Shown here: positions 1-11,200 of the stretch, piece by piece
Numbering within the stretch: position 1 is the stretch's first letter
Layout: each line of letters starts with the position of its first letter
Made by a program: the position numbers and the translations under genes
The notes under the pieces: model-generated
Told to the model about the DNA's origin: nothing
What the model saw: the letters and a program-made list of their open reading frames with translations, nothing else
The model's database searches: none
NCBI GenBank assembly: GCA_002482525.1
Contig: DLGC01000017.1
Location: 62,492-126,491 of the forward strand
Direction: 5' to 3'
Length of the DNA stretch: 64,000 nt
Origin: Propionibacteriaceae bacterium UBA7704
GTDB taxonomy: Bacteria > Actinomycetota > Actinomycetes > Propionibacteriales > Propionibacteriaceae

Positions 1-770
1 GTGCCCGCATCTACCACGTGCTGACGCACCTGGGCGATTATTTCGGCCCCACGGCCAATCAGCACTGGTGGGCGATCTGGGAGGGCGGGATCGCGATCTA
101 TGGCGCGATCGGAGCCGGGGCGCTGGCTGCTTGGGTGGTGGCTCGGCGTCGCAAGATTGCGTTCGCCGCGTTGGCGGACTCGCTGGCGCCAGGCATCGCC
201 GTGGGGCAGGCCTTGGGTCGGTTCGGCAACTGGTTCAACCAGGAGTTGTACGGGCTACCCACGACACTGCCGTGGGGCTTGGAGATCGACCCTGCCCATC
301 GAGTGCCGGGCTATGAGAGCTACGCGACCTTCCATCCCACCTTCCTTTATGAGTCGGTATGGAACCTCCTGGTCGCCGCAACGCTGATCTGGGCCGATCG
401 GAAGTGGCAACTGGGGCGCGGCAAGGTCTTCGCGCTCTACATCGCGTTGTACGGCTTCGGACGGATCTTCACCGAATCCCTGCGTACCGACTACTCCTAC
501 GACGTCTTCGGACCGCTGCGTTTCAATGCTGCGGTGGCCATGTTGATCTGCCTGGCCGGCATCATTCTGCTGGTCTGGCTGGTGCGTAATCGTCCCGGAC
601 GCGAGGAGCGTGTGGAGTTCGGCTTGGAGGCAGTCAGCCCCGTCGAAACTACGGAATCCGTAGCATCAACTGCGGAATCCGCAGCCGGAACGGATGCTCG
701 CGATTCTGACGCCGCCACGGTTCATAATTCCTCCACAGAGCCGGACGAACCCTCCGGCTCCGGGCGCTGA
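1..770 (+). CDS. lgt: prolipoprotein diacylglyceryl transferase (5' end outside window)
   Basis: Membrane enzyme that moves a diacylglyceryl group from phosphatidylglycerol to the lipobox cysteine of prolipoproteins, the first step of lipoprotein maturation. The frame is already open at base 3, where codons for A-R-I-Y-H-V precede a GTG at 18; that run matches an internal Lgt region, so the N-terminal part lies outside the window and 18 is not the true start. The Lgt signature GRFGNWFNQE is at 216-245, followed by a HPTFLYES motif and C-terminal membrane helices. The last ~60 residues form a Ser/Thr/Glu-rich soluble tail, common in actinobacterial Lgt. gltB follows, an arrangement I recall from related actinobacteria. 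Confidence 0.95.
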   Translation, partial: ARIYHVLTHLGDYFGPTANQHWWAIWEGGIAIYGAIGAGALAAWVVARRRKIAFAALADSLAPGIAVGQALGRFGNWFNQELYGLPTTLPWGLEIDPAHRVPGYESYATFHPTFLYESVWNLLVAATLIWADRKWQLGRGKVFALYIALYGFGRIFTESLRTDYSYDVFGPLRFNAAVAMLICLAGIILLVWLVRNRPGREERVEFGLEAVSPVETTESVASTAESAAGTDARDSDAATVHNSSTEPDEPSGSGR

Positions 771-872
771 CTTCGCAATTCTCGGGGTTCCAGAGGCTGG
801 TCATCAGCCGGTGAAGTGCGAATTCAGGTCCATGATGCAATCGGGCGTGCTCACGGACCGAGAAGGTTCAGC

Positions 873-878
873 TAAGCT
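873..878 (+). promoter_or_regulatory. -10 box for gltBD
   Basis: TAAGCT fits the TANNNT -10 form seen repeatedly in this window. The predicted start of transcription is near 885, giving a gltB leader of about 75 bases. No clear -35 hexamer is visible. Confidence 0.45.
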
Positions 879-890
879 CGCCCTCCGAGT

Positions 891-925
891 GTGCAGCGTC
901 GGCTCGGTGCCGACTGGTTTTGCAC
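891..925 (+). promoter_or_regulatory. stem-loop in gltB leader
   Basis: Two nested stems: GTGCA (891-895) pairs with TGCAC (921-925), and GTCGGC (898-903) pairs with GCCGAC (909-914). The structure begins a few bases after the predicted transcription start and ends about 25 bases before the ribosome binding site. I do not recognise a known riboswitch class. Confidence 0.35.
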
Positions 926-959
926 CCCCCGGCGCCTGCCGCGCAGATGGGAGATCTTT

Positions 960-3900
960 ATGGCGGTGATGTCAATGCCACAACGGCCTGCGACTGGTCT
1001 TTACGACCCAGCCTTTGAGCACGACGCCTGTGGGGTGGCCTTCGTGGCCCATCTCAGCGGACAGGTAGATCACGACATCATCGCCAAGGGCCTGACCGCC
1101 CTGGAGAATCTGGATCATCGAGGCGCCACCGGCGCCGATGCCGCAGCCGGTGACGGCGCGGGCATGCTGCTGCAGGTACCGGACCGGTTCCTGCGTGACG
1201 TGGTGGACTTTGATCTGCCGACACCTGGCTGTTACGCCATGGGTATGGCCTTTCTGCCGGCGGATCCGACCAAGCGAGCCACCGCGAAGCGAACCATCGA
1301 GTACGTCGCCACCGAAGAAGGTCTGGTGGTGCATGGCTGGCGGGTAGTGCCGACCGACGACAGCACACTGAGCCCGGTGTCGGTGGCGAACATGCCCTTC
1401 TTCGAGCAGATCTTCGTCTCCACCCCCGATCTTGCTCATGGCATCGACCTCGATCGTGCGGTGTATCCACTGCGCCAGCGGGCGCGCAATGACGCCGGGG
1501 TGTACTTCGCGTCGCTGTCGGGACGCACCACCGTCTACAAAGGCATGTTGACCACCCAGCAACTCGCTGCGGTGTTCAGCGATCTCCTCGACGAGCGGGT
1601 CGAGAGTGCGCTGGCGCTGGTTCACTCCCGGTTCTCGACCAACACCTTCCCGGCCTGGGAACTGGCGCACCCGTATCGGCTGATGGCTCACAACGGTGAG
1701 ATCAACACCGTCAAGGGCAACCGCAACTGGATGCGCGCCCGTGAGGCCCTGCTGGCCACCGACAAGATTCCCGGTGATCTGGAGCGGATCTTCCCGATCT
1801 GCACACCGGGCGGATCGGACTCGGCCTCCTTCGACGAAGTCCTGGAGTTGCTGCACCTGGGCGGTCGTTCGCTCCCGCACGCGGTGCTGATGATGATCCC
1901 GGAGGCCTGGGAGAACAACACCGAGATGGACCCGGATCGGCGGGCCTTCTACGCCTTCCACTCCGCGATGATGGAACCCTGGGACGGTCCGGCTTCGGTC
2001 ACCTTCACCGACGGCACCCTGATCGGGGCGGTGTTGGACCGCAACGGTTTGCGTCCGGGACGGTACTGGGTCACGGATGACGGCCTGGTGGTCTTCGCCT
2101 CCGAGGCCGGCGTGCTGGATATCGATCCGGCGAAGGTGATCAAGAAGGGCCGCATGAAGCCCGGTCGCATGCTGCTGGTCGACCTGGACGCCCACCGACT
2201 GATCAACGACGACGAGATCAAAGCCCAGCTCGCAGCCGAACACCCCTATCGGGAGTGGCTGGAGCGTTCCAGCGTCGATCTGGACGAGTTGCCCGAGCAG
2301 CAGCACGTTGTGCACAGCCATGCCTCGGTCACCCGCCGCCAGCAGATCTTCGGCTACACCCACGAGGAGATTCGCCAGATCATCACACCCATGGCCAACA
2401 ACGGCGCCGAGCCGATCGGCTCCATGGGTTCGGACACCCCCTTGGCGGTGCTCAGCGATCGCGCGCATCTGCTGTTCGACTATTTCGCGCAGTTGTTCGC
2501 CCAGGTGACCAACCCTCCGCTGGACGCGATCCGTGAGGAACTGGTCACGTCGCTGAAAGCCTCGTTGGGGCCGGAGGGCAACCTGCTGCAGCCCGGACCG
2601 GAATCCTGTCGACAGATCGTGATCAACTACCCGATCCTGGATTCGGACCAGTTGGCAAAACTGGTTCGCATCAACCGTGACGGTTCGATGCCGGACTACG
2701 ACACCTACATCGTGCGTGGCCTCTACCCGGTGGCCGGTGGCGGTAAAGCCCTGGGCGACACCCTCGACCACCTCTGCCAGCAGGTGAGTGAAGCCATCGA
2801 AGGTGGTGCGCGCACCCTGGTGCTGTCCGACCGTCACTCCAATGCCGAGATGGCACCGATTCCGTCGCTGCTGCTCACCGCAGCCATTCACCACCATCTG
2901 GTTCGGGAGAAGGCCCGTACCCAGGTGGGCCTGATCGTGGAAGCCGGGGACGTGCGCGAAGTGCACCATGTCGCGCTGCTGATCGGCTACGGCGCCGCAG
3001 CGGTGAACCCCTACCTGGCCTTCGAGACCGCAGAGGACCTGGCCCGTCGGGAGTGGTTGGTCAACATCGACCCCGAGGCCGCGCTGTACAACGTGCGTAA
3101 GGCGCTCGGCAAGGGCGTGCTCAAAGTGATGAGCAAGATGGGTGTCTCCACCATCCACTCCTACACCGGTGCCCAGATCTTCGAGGCCCTCGGGGTCTCC
3201 AGCGAAGTGATCGACAAGTACTTCACGGGCACCACGAGTCGGGTGGAAGGAATCGGGCTGGACGAGATCGCCGAGGCAATCGCGCGACGCCATGCCACCG
3301 CCTACCCGCCCTACGGCATCACGGTGCCGCACCGCACCCTCGCCGTGGGTGGTGAGTACAAGTGGCGCAGGGAAGGCCCGCCGCACCTGTTCGACCCTGA
3401 GACGGTGGCACGCCTTCAGTACGCCACCAAGCAGGGCAGCTACGAGTTGTTCAAGACCTACACCGACCGCGTGAACGATCAATCCACTCGGATGATGACG
3501 CTGCGCGGCCTGCTGGAGTTCGACTCGCCGCGCCCACCGGTGCCGATCGAGGAGGTCGAGCCGGTCAGCGAGATCGTGAAACGATTCTCCACCGGAGCGA
3601 TGAGCTACGGCTCCATCTCGCTGGAGGCCCATCAGACGCTGGCCATCGCCATGAACCGGCTCGGCGGCAAGTCGAACACCGGTGAAGGTGGCGAGGACCG
3701 CGAACGGCTCTACGATCCGCAGCGGCGCAGTGCCATCAAGCAGGTCGCTTCAGGTCGTTTCGGCGTCACCAGCGATTACCTGACCAATGCCGACGACATT
3801 CAGATCAAGATGGCCCAAGGCGCCAAGCCCGGCGAAGGCGGGCAGCTGCCCGGCCAGAAGGTGTACCCCTGGGTCGCCAAGACCCGTCACTCGACGCCGG

Positions 3901-5492
3901 GCGTGGGACTGATCTCGCCACCGCCACACCACGACATCTACTCGATCGAGGATCTCAAGCAGCTGATCCACGATCTGAAGTGCGCCAATCCGCGTGCCCG
4001 CATCCACGTGAAGCTGGTCGCCGAAGTGGGCGTCGGCACGGTGGCGGCCGGTGTGTCGAAGGCGAAGGCCGACGTGGTGTTGATCTCCGGCCACGACGGT
4101 GGCACCGGAGCGGCGCCGCTGACCTCGGTCAAGCACGCCGGTGGCCCCTGGGAACTCGGCTTGGCTGAGACTCAGCAGACCCTGCTGCTCAACGGTTTGC
4201 GTGACCGGATCACCGTACAGGTCGACGGTCAGCTCAAGACCGGCCGCGATGTGGTGATCGGCGCCCTGTTGGGTGCCGAGGAGTACGGCTTCGCGACGGC
4301 ACCGCTGGTGGTGTCGGGCTGCGTGATGATGCGAGCCTGCCAGTTGGACACCTGTCCGGTGGGCGTCGCAACGCAGAACCCGGAGCTTCGCGAGAAATAC
4401 GCCGGGCATGCCGACTACATCGTGAACTTCTTCGAGTTCATCGCTCAGGAGGTTCGCGAGCTGCTGGCGCAACTGGGCTTCCGCTCGCTTCAGGAGGCCA
4501 TCGGCCACGTCGAAGTGCTCCGTGCCCGTCCCGGAATCGATCATTGGAAGGCCAAGGGACTGGACCTCTCGCCGATCCTGGCCCAGGTGGAGTTGCCGGC
4601 GGGTGCTCCGCTGCACCGCGTCACCGGTCAAGACCACGGTCTTGAGGACAAACTCGATGCTCAACTCATCGAGATCGCTCAGCCGGCCATCAGCAACGGC
4701 GAGCTGGTGCGCGCCGATCTGATGGTGCGCAACGTGGATCGCACGGTCGGCACCTTGTTGGGACACCAGGTCACCAAAGCCACCCAGGGTGCGGGCCTGC
4801 CGGAGAACACCATCGACTTCACCTTGCGCGGTACCGCCGGCCAGAGCTTCGGAGCCTTCCTGCCTGCCGGCATCACGCTGCGATTGGTGGGGGACTCCAA
4901 CGACTACTTCGGTAAGGGTCTGTCGGGAGGCCGGTTGATTCTGCGGCCCCACGAGGAGGCGGTCTTCGCCGCCGAGGAGCAGATCATCGCCGGCAATGTC
5001 ATCGCCTACGGCGCGACCAGCGGCGAGTTGTTCATCAGAGGTCAGGTCGGCGAGCGCTTCTGCGTCCGCAACTCTGGCGCTACCGCGGTGGTGGAGGGCG
5101 TGGGCGATCACGCCTGCGAGTACATGACCGGCGGCGAGGCGCTCATTCTGGGTCAGACCGGACGCAACATCGCCGCGGGCATGTCCGGTGGTGTCGCCTG
5201 GGTTCTGGATCTGGTCGAGGCACGACTGAACACTGAGTTGGTCGACGCCAAGCCGGCCTCGGATACCGACATGGTCCGCATTCGTGAGCTGTTGACCAAA
5301 CACCTCGAAGAGACCGGATCGGCGGTGGCCGAGAGGCTCTTGGCCAGCGACGATGTGGAGTTGGCGCAGCGATTCACCACCTTGCTGCCCCGGGACTACG
5401 CCAGGGTGCTGAAGGCCCGCGCCGAGGCTGAGGCCGCCGGATTGGATGAGGAGACCACGGTGAAACTCATGATGGAGGCCTCGCATGGCTGA
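960..5492 (+). CDS. gltB: glutamate synthase (NADPH) large subunit
   Basis: Large subunit of GOGAT, which makes two glutamates from glutamine and 2-oxoglutarate. At 1510 residues it has the usual length. The frame is open from 891, but the ATG at 960 follows GGGAGA (949-954) and places the catalytic Cys24 after a short propeptide (EHDAC-GVAF), typical of class II amidotransferase domains. Order: glutaminase domain (~24-430), central domain, FMN synthase domain (~840-1220) and C-terminal GXGXG beta-helix. The 3Fe-4S cysteines are C1121, C1127 and C1132 (CVMMRACQLDTC). The end overlaps gltD by 8 bases, so the subunits are probably translationally coupled. Confidence 0.97.
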   Translation: MAVMSMPQRPATGLYDPAFEHDACGVAFVAHLSGQVDHDIIAKGLTALENLDHRGATGADAAAGDGAGMLLQVPDRFLRDVVDFDLPTPGCYAMGMAFLPADPTKRATAKRTIEYVATEEGLVVHGWRVVPTDDSTLSPVSVANMPFFEQIFVSTPDLAHGIDLDRAVYPLRQRARNDAGVYFASLSGRTTVYKGMLTTQQLAAVFSDLLDERVESALALVHSRFSTNTFPAWELAHPYRLMAHNGEINTVKGNRNWMRAREALLATDKIPGDLERIFPICTPGGSDSASFDEVLELLHLGGRSLPHAVLMMIPEAWENNTEMDPDRRAFYAFHSAMMEPWDGPASVTFTDGTLIGAVLDRNGLRPGRYWVTDDGLVVFASEAGVLDIDPAKVIKKGRMKPGRMLLVDLDAHRLINDDEIKAQLAAEHPYREWLERSSVDLDELPEQQHVVHSHASVTRRQQIFGYTHEEIRQIITPMANNGAEPIGSMGSDTPLAVLSDRAHLLFDYFAQLFAQVTNPPLDAIREELVTSLKASLGPEGNLLQPGPESCRQIVINYPILDSDQLAKLVRINRDGSMPDYDTYIVRGLYPVAGGGKALGDTLDHLCQQVSEAIEGGARTLVLSDRHSNAEMAPIPSLLLTAAIHHHLVREKARTQVGLIVEAGDVREVHHVALLIGYGAAAVNPYLAFETAEDLARREWLVNIDPEAALYNVRKALGKGVLKVMSKMGVSTIHSYTGAQIFEALGVSSEVIDKYFTGTTSRVEGIGLDEIAEAIARRHATAYPPYGITVPHRTLAVGGEYKWRREGPPHLFDPETVARLQYATKQGSYELFKTYTDRVNDQSTRMMTLRGLLEFDSPRPPVPIEEVEPVSEIVKRFSTGAMSYGSISLEAHQTLAIAMNRLGGKSNTGEGGEDRERLYDPQRRSAIKQVASGRFGVTSDYLTNADDIQIKMAQGAKPGEGGQLPGQKVYPWVAKTRHSTPGVGLISPPPHHDIYSIEDLKQLIHDLKCANPRARIHVKLVAEVGVGTVAAGVSKAKADVVLISGHDGGTGAAPLTSVKHAGGPWELGLAETQQTLLLNGLRDRITVQVDGQLKTGRDVVIGALLGAEEYGFATAPLVVSGCVMMRACQLDTCPVGVATQNPELREKYAGHADYIVNFFEFIAQEVRELLAQLGFRSLQEAIGHVEVLRARPGIDHWKAKGLDLSPILAQVELPAGAPLHRVTGQDHGLEDKLDAQLIEIAQPAISNGELVRADLMVRNVDRTVGTLLGHQVTKATQGAGLPENTIDFTLRGTAGQSFGAFLPAGITLRLVGDSNDYFGKGLSGGRLILRPHEEAVFAAEEQIIAGNVIAYGATSGELFIRGQVGERFCVRNSGATAVVEGVGDHACEYMTGGEALILGQTGRNIAAGMSGGVAWVLDLVEARLNTELVDAKPASDTDMVRIRELLTKHLEETGSAVAERLLASDDVELAQRFTTLLPRDYARVLKARAEAEAAGLDEETTVKLMMEASHG

Positions 5493-6957
5493 CCCGAAAG
5501 GATTCATGACCACCCCGCGGGAGGTGGCCGAGCGTCGTCCGGTCGAAGAGCGTGTTCAGGACTGGCAAGAGGTGTATCCCGGCAGTCCCGGGCGTGCGGT
5601 GCTGCCGATCATCTCCAAGCAGGCGGGTCGCTGTATGGATTGCGGTATCCCGTTCTGCCATTCGGGTTGTCCGCTGGGAAACCTGATCCCCGAGTGGAAC
5701 GACATGATCTGGCGTGACGATTGGCGCGGCGCGCTGGAGCGGCTGCACGCCACCAACAACTTCCCGGAGTTCACCGGACGGCTGTGCCCAGCACCCTGCG
5801 AAACCGCGTGTGTGGTCGGGATTCATCGGGATCCGGTCACCATCAAGAACATCGAGGTCTCGATCATTGATCGCGGCTGGGATGATCGCCGGGTCACCGC
5901 CCAACCTGCTGCCTGGCATACCGGCAAGACGGTGGCGGTGATCGGCTCCGGCCCGTCCGGCTTGGCCACCGCACAGCAGCTCACCCGCTCGGGATACACC
6001 GTGGTGGTCTACGAGCGCGCCGACGACGCCGGAGGTCTGCTGCGTTACGGGATCCCCGAGTTCAAGATGGAGAAAGACATCTTGAACAAGCGGCTCAAGC
6101 AGATGCGCCTGGAAGGCACGGCTTTCAAGACTGGGGTCAACGTCGGCGAGGATCTCACCGGCGAGGAACTCCTCGACCGCTTCGACGCCGTCGTGCTGGC
6201 CATCGGCTCCACGATCGCGCGTGACTTGCCGGTTCCTGGCCGCGAGTTGGGTGGCATCCATCAGGCGATGGAGTACCTGCCGCAGGCCAACCGCGTCGCA
6301 CGCGGCAAGGAGGTTGAAGACCAGATCTTGGCGACCGGGAAGGACGTTGTGATCATCGGCGGCGGCGATACCGGTGCGGATTGCCTGGGCACCGCATTGC
6401 GTCAGGGTGCCGCCTCGGTGACACAACTAGAGATCCTGCCGATGCCACCGCAGACCCGCCCGGAGAAACAGCCCTGGCCGACCTATCCGATGACCTACAA
6501 GGTGACGTCCGCTCACGAGGAGGGTGGCGAGCGCGTCTACTCGGTCTCCACCGCGGAGTTCGTCGGAGACGAGCACGGTCACGTCGCTGGTCTGGTGGTC
6601 AATGACGTGCAGTTCGTCGGCGGCAAACTGGAGGTCATTCCCAACACCACGCGGACGATCGATGCCCAGTTGGTGCTGTTGGCGATGGGCTTCACCGGTC
6701 CACAGCGGGAGGGTCTGGTTGAGCAGCTGGGACTGGAGCTGGATGCTCGCGGCAACATTGCCCGCGACGCCAGCTTTGCGACCAATGTGGATCGGGTCTT
6801 CGTGTGCGGAGATGCCGGTCGCGGGCAGTCGCTGATCGTGTGGGCCATCGCCGAGGGGCGCTCGTGCGCGCATGCCGTGGACTCATTGCTGTCGGGTCGT
6901 ACCTCCAACCTGCCGAAGCCGATTCAGCCCACCGACCGCCCATTGGTGCTGGGCTGA
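5485..6957 (+). CDS. gltD: glutamate synthase small subunit
   Basis: FAD subunit of GOGAT that oxidises NADPH and passes electrons through Fe-S clusters to GltB. The 490 residues start with a ferredoxin-like region whose cysteines C50, C53, C58 and C62 (CMDCGIPFCHSGC) are followed by CPAPCETAC. Two Rossmann motifs follow: VIGSGPSG for FAD and IIGGGDTG for NAD(P)H. A C-terminal FVCGDAGRGQSL segment is also a family hallmark. The ATG at 5485 lies inside the end of gltB. A possible terminator lies downstream, before the convergent arginase gene. Confidence 0.97.
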   Translation: MADPKGFMTTPREVAERRPVEERVQDWQEVYPGSPGRAVLPIISKQAGRCMDCGIPFCHSGCPLGNLIPEWNDMIWRDDWRGALERLHATNNFPEFTGRLCPAPCETACVVGIHRDPVTIKNIEVSIIDRGWDDRRVTAQPAAWHTGKTVAVIGSGPSGLATAQQLTRSGYTVVVYERADDAGGLLRYGIPEFKMEKDILNKRLKQMRLEGTAFKTGVNVGEDLTGEELLDRFDAVVLAIGSTIARDLPVPGRELGGIHQAMEYLPQANRVARGKEVEDQILATGKDVVIIGGGDTGADCLGTALRQGAASVTQLEILPMPPQTRPEKQPWPTYPMTYKVTSAHEEGGERVYSVSTAEFVGDEHGHVAGLVVNDVQFVGGKLEVIPNTTRTIDAQLVLLAMGFTGPQREGLVEQLGLELDARGNIARDASFATNVDRVFVCGDAGRGQSLIVWAIAEGRSCAHAVDSLLSGRTSNLPKPIQPTDRPLVLG

Positions 6958-6984
6958 GGCCCAAGAGGCACCTGAGCCTCGAAG

Positions 6985-7017
6985 CTGTGCGCTGAGCCCA
7001 CGCTAGGGCGGGCACAG
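6985..7017. terminator. possible bidirectional terminator between gltD and arginase gene
   Basis: CTGTGC (6985-6990) pairs with GCACAG (7012-7017), with an inner GCCC/GGGC pairing (6996-6999 with 7006-7009). There is no T tract, so intrinsic termination is uncertain. The remainder of the 165-base gap 6958-7122 shows nothing else I can name. Confidence 0.3.
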
Positions 7018-7122
7018 TGAAGCGGCGGTAGCCGACTGCGCGATCGGGACGTGCGATGGCGTCGGATCGGCTTGGCGCGGCATCGCTGAAGACGACCGGT
7101 ACGTGGTGTGGGCTCCCGATTC

Positions 7123-8055
7123 CTAAACCTCAGGTTCGGGGTGGACGCGCTCCAGGGTGGACTTTCCGAACAACGACTCCACCAGATCGACGGTCAACTC
7201 GGCAGTGCGGTTGTGCTCGTCGAGGGCGGGATTCACCTCGACCAGATCCAGGGACCCCAGCCGTCCGGTGTCGGCGATCATCTCCATGCACAACTGGGTT
7301 TCGCGATAGGTCGCGCCGCCACGCACGGGGGTGCCGACCCCCGGTGCAACCCCGGGATCCACGAAGTCCAGGTCGATGCTCACGTGAAGGTGCGTGTCGG
7401 CGTCCATTCCTGCCAGCGCACGGACCATGGTGCGCCGCATGCCGATTTCGTCGATGAAGCGCATGTCGAAGACCTCCACACCTTCACTCCTGAGGAAGGA
7501 CTTTTCGCCCTCATCGACGCTCCGTAACCCGACCTGGCGGAGTTGATCGGTGGATACCGCCGGGGTGAAACCGGCCATCCCGATGAGTTCCTGCGGACCA
7601 TGCCCGGCCAGGCAGGCCACCGGCATGCCGTGCAAGTTGCCCGACGGCGTGAGGGCTGCCGTGTTGAAGTCTGCGTGGGCGTCGATCCAGATCACCCGCA
7701 GTGCTCGGCCGGTCGCCCGGCAGTGTGCTGCGACCGCGCTGATTGAACCGATGGCCAGACTGTGGTCACCCCCCAACAGGATGGGCAGCCGGTCCTCGGC
7801 AAGCTCGCGGGCGGTCGCGTCGTACACCGCCTGGTTCCAGGCGACAACCTCAGCGAGGTGGCGGTAGCCAGCCACTGCCCCGGATTGCGGGTTGTCGGGC
7901 CCGGTGAGATCGCCGGTGTCGCGAACGTCACAGCCGAAACCGGTCAGGGCGCGGGCGATGCCCGCCACCCGGAATGCCTGTGGGGCCAATCGGCATCCCA
8001 GGCGTGATGCGCCCACATCAGTGGGGGCGCCGATCAGACTCACCGGTGCTGTCAC
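7123..8055 (-). CDS. rocF: arginase
   Basis: Ureohydrolase expected to split arginine into ornithine and urea. The 310 residues carry all manganese-ligand motifs: GGDHS (H98), DAHAD (D125, H127, D129), SIDLDFVDP (D228, D230), and E273 in VEVNP. The HGMP segment and C-terminal SLDLVEVNP favour arginase over agmatinase or formimidoylglutamase. The GTG start at 8055 is chosen because GAGGAGG lies six bases upstream on the minus strand. A -10-like TAGCGT lies at 8083-8088 (minus). It is transcribed towards gltD and away from dnaE. Agmatinase is the main alternative. Confidence 0.88.
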   Translation of the reverse strand: MTAPVSLIGAPTDVGASRLGCRLAPQAFRVAGIARALTGFGCDVRDTGDLTGPDNPQSGAVAGYRHLAEVVAWNQAVYDATARELAEDRLPILLGGDHSLAIGSISAVAAHCRATGRALRVIWIDAHADFNTAALTPSGNLHGMPVACLAGHGPQELIGMAGFTPAVSTDQLRQVGLRSVDEGEKSFLRSEGVEVFDMRFIDEIGMRRTMVRALAGMDADTHLHVSIDLDFVDPGVAPGVGTPVRGGATYRETQLCMEMIADTGRLGSLDLVEVNPALDEHNRTAELTVDLVESLFGKSTLERVHPEPEV

Positions 8056-8251
8056 CGCGACCTCCTCGTTGCGTCACCTCAGACGCTAGCCCAGCAACGA
8101 TAGGTGGGCCACTACCTCGACAATTCGCACCGCCTACAGGGTGAGTCGGGGCACCGGATCGTCGGTGCTCGGAGTTACAGTGAAGGCCCGCTGACTTCCC
8201 CCAGCGATGACCCATCATTCGATCCGGACCGAGAGGGAGGTCGCGGTCAGC

Positions 8252-11200
8252 GTGTCGGCCGAATTCGTGCATCTGCATTGCCACTCGGAGTACTCGATGT
8301 TGGATGGTGCTGCTCGCCTGGGAGACCTGGTCAGCACTGCCGAGCAGATGGGTATGAATGCTCTGGCCATCACCGACCACGGCAACCTTTTCGGCGCCTA
8401 CGAGTTCTACAAGGTTGCCAAGAAGTCGTCGGTGAAGCCCATCATCGGGTTGGAGGCGTACCTCACTCCCAAGACCCATCGCAGTGAGCGCAAACGGGTG
8501 CAGTTCGGTGACGGCACCGGCGACGATGTCTCCTCCAAGGGCGCCTACACCCACATGACCATCTGGGCGCAAAACTCCGAAGGCATGCACAACCTTTTCC
8601 GATTGAGCTCGCTGAGTTCCTTGGAGGGCTTTTTCTACAAGCCCCGCGCCGACCGCGAGCTGCTGCATCGTTACGCCAAAGGACTGATCGCCACCACTGG
8701 CTGCCCGTCCGGCGAGGTGCAAACCCATCTGCGACTGGGGCAATACCAGGAGGCGCTGGCTTCGGCGGCGGAGTTCCGGGATATCTTCGGAGCGGGCAAC
8801 TTCTATGTCGAGCTGATGGATCACGGCTTGGACCTTGAGCGGCGCGTCCGTGACGATCTGCTGCGCATTGCCAAGGACCTCAAGCTTCCGCTGGTGGCCA
8901 GCAATGACCTGCACTACGTAAATGCCAGCGATGCCGACGACCACGACACGCTGTTGTGCGTCTCGGCGGGTTCGACCAAGGACGCCGTCAATCGATTCCG
9001 TTTCAACGGCGATGGCTACTACCTGAAGTCACCGGAGGAGATGCGCCATCTGTTCCGCGATGTTCCGGAAGCCTGCGACAACACCCTAGAGATCGCTGAG
9101 CGGTGCCAGACCAGCTTCGATGAGGGAACCGGTACCTACATGCCAGAGTTCCCAGTGCCGGCCGGGGAGTCCGAAACCAGTTGGTTCATCAAGGAAGTCA
9201 CCAATGGACTGGCCGACCGATACCCCGAGGGCGTCCCGGATTACGCGATCAAGCAGGCCGAGTACGAGCAGGAGGTGATCATCGGGAAGGGGTACGCCGG
9301 TTACTTCCTGGTAGTGGCGGACTTCATCAACTGGGCCAAGGCCAACGGCATCCGCGTCGGGCCCGGCCGTGGATCGGGTGCCGGTTCGATGTGCGCCTAC
9401 GCCATGAAGATCACCGACCTGGATCCGGTTCCCCACGGACTGATCTTCGAACGGTTCCTGAATCCCGAACGGCCGTCGATGCCCGACTTCGATGTGGATT
9501 TCGACGAGCGTCGCCGGGGTGAGGTGATTCAGTACGTCACCCAGAAGTACGGTGCCGATCGGGTCTGTCAGATCGTCACCTACGGCACGATCAAAGCCAA
9601 ACAGGCCATCAAAGACGCCGGTCGGGTGTTGGGCATGCCGTTCTCGCTCGGCGAGCGCGTGACCAAGGCCTATACGCCGCCGGTCCAAGGCAAGGACGTG
9701 TCACTAGCCGATGTCTTCGATCCCCAGCACGACCGCTACGGCGAAGGCACAGAGTTCCGCGAGCTCTACGCCAACGATCCAGACGTCAAGACCGTCGTCG
9801 ACACCGCCCGCGGCATCGAAGGTCTGAAGCGTCAGTGGGGCGTCCATGCCGCCGGGGTCATCATGTCCAGCGCCCCGTTGCTGGATGTCATCCCGATCAT
9901 GAAGCGGGAACAGGACGGTCAGGTCATCACCCAATTCGACTATCCCAGCTGCGAGAGCCTGGGCCTGGTCAAGATGGACTTCCTCGGTCTGCGGAACCTG
10001 ACCATCCTCGACGACGCGGTCGCCAACGTGAAGGCGAACCGCGGCATCGAGCTGGACTTGGATGCGCTGCGGCGTGACATGACTGATCCGGCGACCTACG
10101 AACTACTCGGCTCCGGCGACACCTTGGGGGTGTTCCAGCTCGACGGTAGCGGTCTTCGCTCCTTGCTGAAGATGATGCGTCCGGACAACTTCGAGGACAT
10201 CTCGGCGACGATCGCGCTGTACCGACCCGGCCCGATGGGCGCTGACAGCCACACCAATTACGCCCTGCGCAAGACCGGACGCCAAGCCGTCGAGCCTATC
10301 CACCCCGAACTCGCCGATCCGCTGGCCGACATCCTCGACACCACCTACGGACTGATCGTCTATCAGGAGCAGATCCAACAGATCGCCCAGCGCGTGGCCG
10401 GATACAGCCTGGGCCAAGCCGACCTGCTGCGCCGCGCCATGGGCAAGAAGAAGAAAGAAGTTCTGGAGGCGGAGTTCAAGCCCTTCAGCTCCGGTATGCG
10501 TGAGCGTGGCTTCTCCGATGCGGCGATCACGAAGCTGTGGGAAATCATGGTGCCGTTCGCGGCCTACGCGTTCAACAAGGCCCACTCGGCGGCCTACGGA
10601 GTGGTGTCCTACTGGACCGCGTATCTGAAGGCCAACTTCCCGGCCGAGTTCATGGCTGCGCTACTGGAGTCGGTGAAAAGCGACAAGGACAAGACGGCGC
10701 TGTACCTGGGGGAGTGTCGTCGCATGGGAATCCACGTGCTGCCTCCTGACGTGAACGAGTCCGAGGGGCGATTCACCCCGGTGGGCGCCGACATCCGGTA
10801 CGGCCTGGCCGCGGTCCGCAATGTCGGTGAGAACGTGGTCGCCGGGATCGTGGAGGCCCGCACCGATCAGGGCAAAGCGATCGACTTCAATGCCTTCTTG
10901 GATCAGATACCACTGGTGGCGTGCAACAAGCGCGTCATCGAGTCCCTGATCAAGGCCGGCGCCTTCGACTCGATGGGCCACACCCGGCGCTCGCTGATGG
11001 AGTGTTTCGAGCGGCGCGTCGACGAAGTGATCGATCTGAAACGCAATCAGGCCAACGGTCAGGACGATCTGTTTGGCGACTCCGGTGCCTCCGAGGAGTT
11101 CGCGATGGCCCCGGTGCCCGATGTTCCCGAATGGGACAAGCGGGTGCGATTGGCTTTCGAGCGCGAGATGCTCGGGCTGTACGTCAGTGATCACCCTCTG

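Noticed and set aside
972..5513. 886- and 587-codon open frames opposite gltB
   Set aside because: They are antisense shadows of gltB with the same biased composition and no start signals or family motifs.
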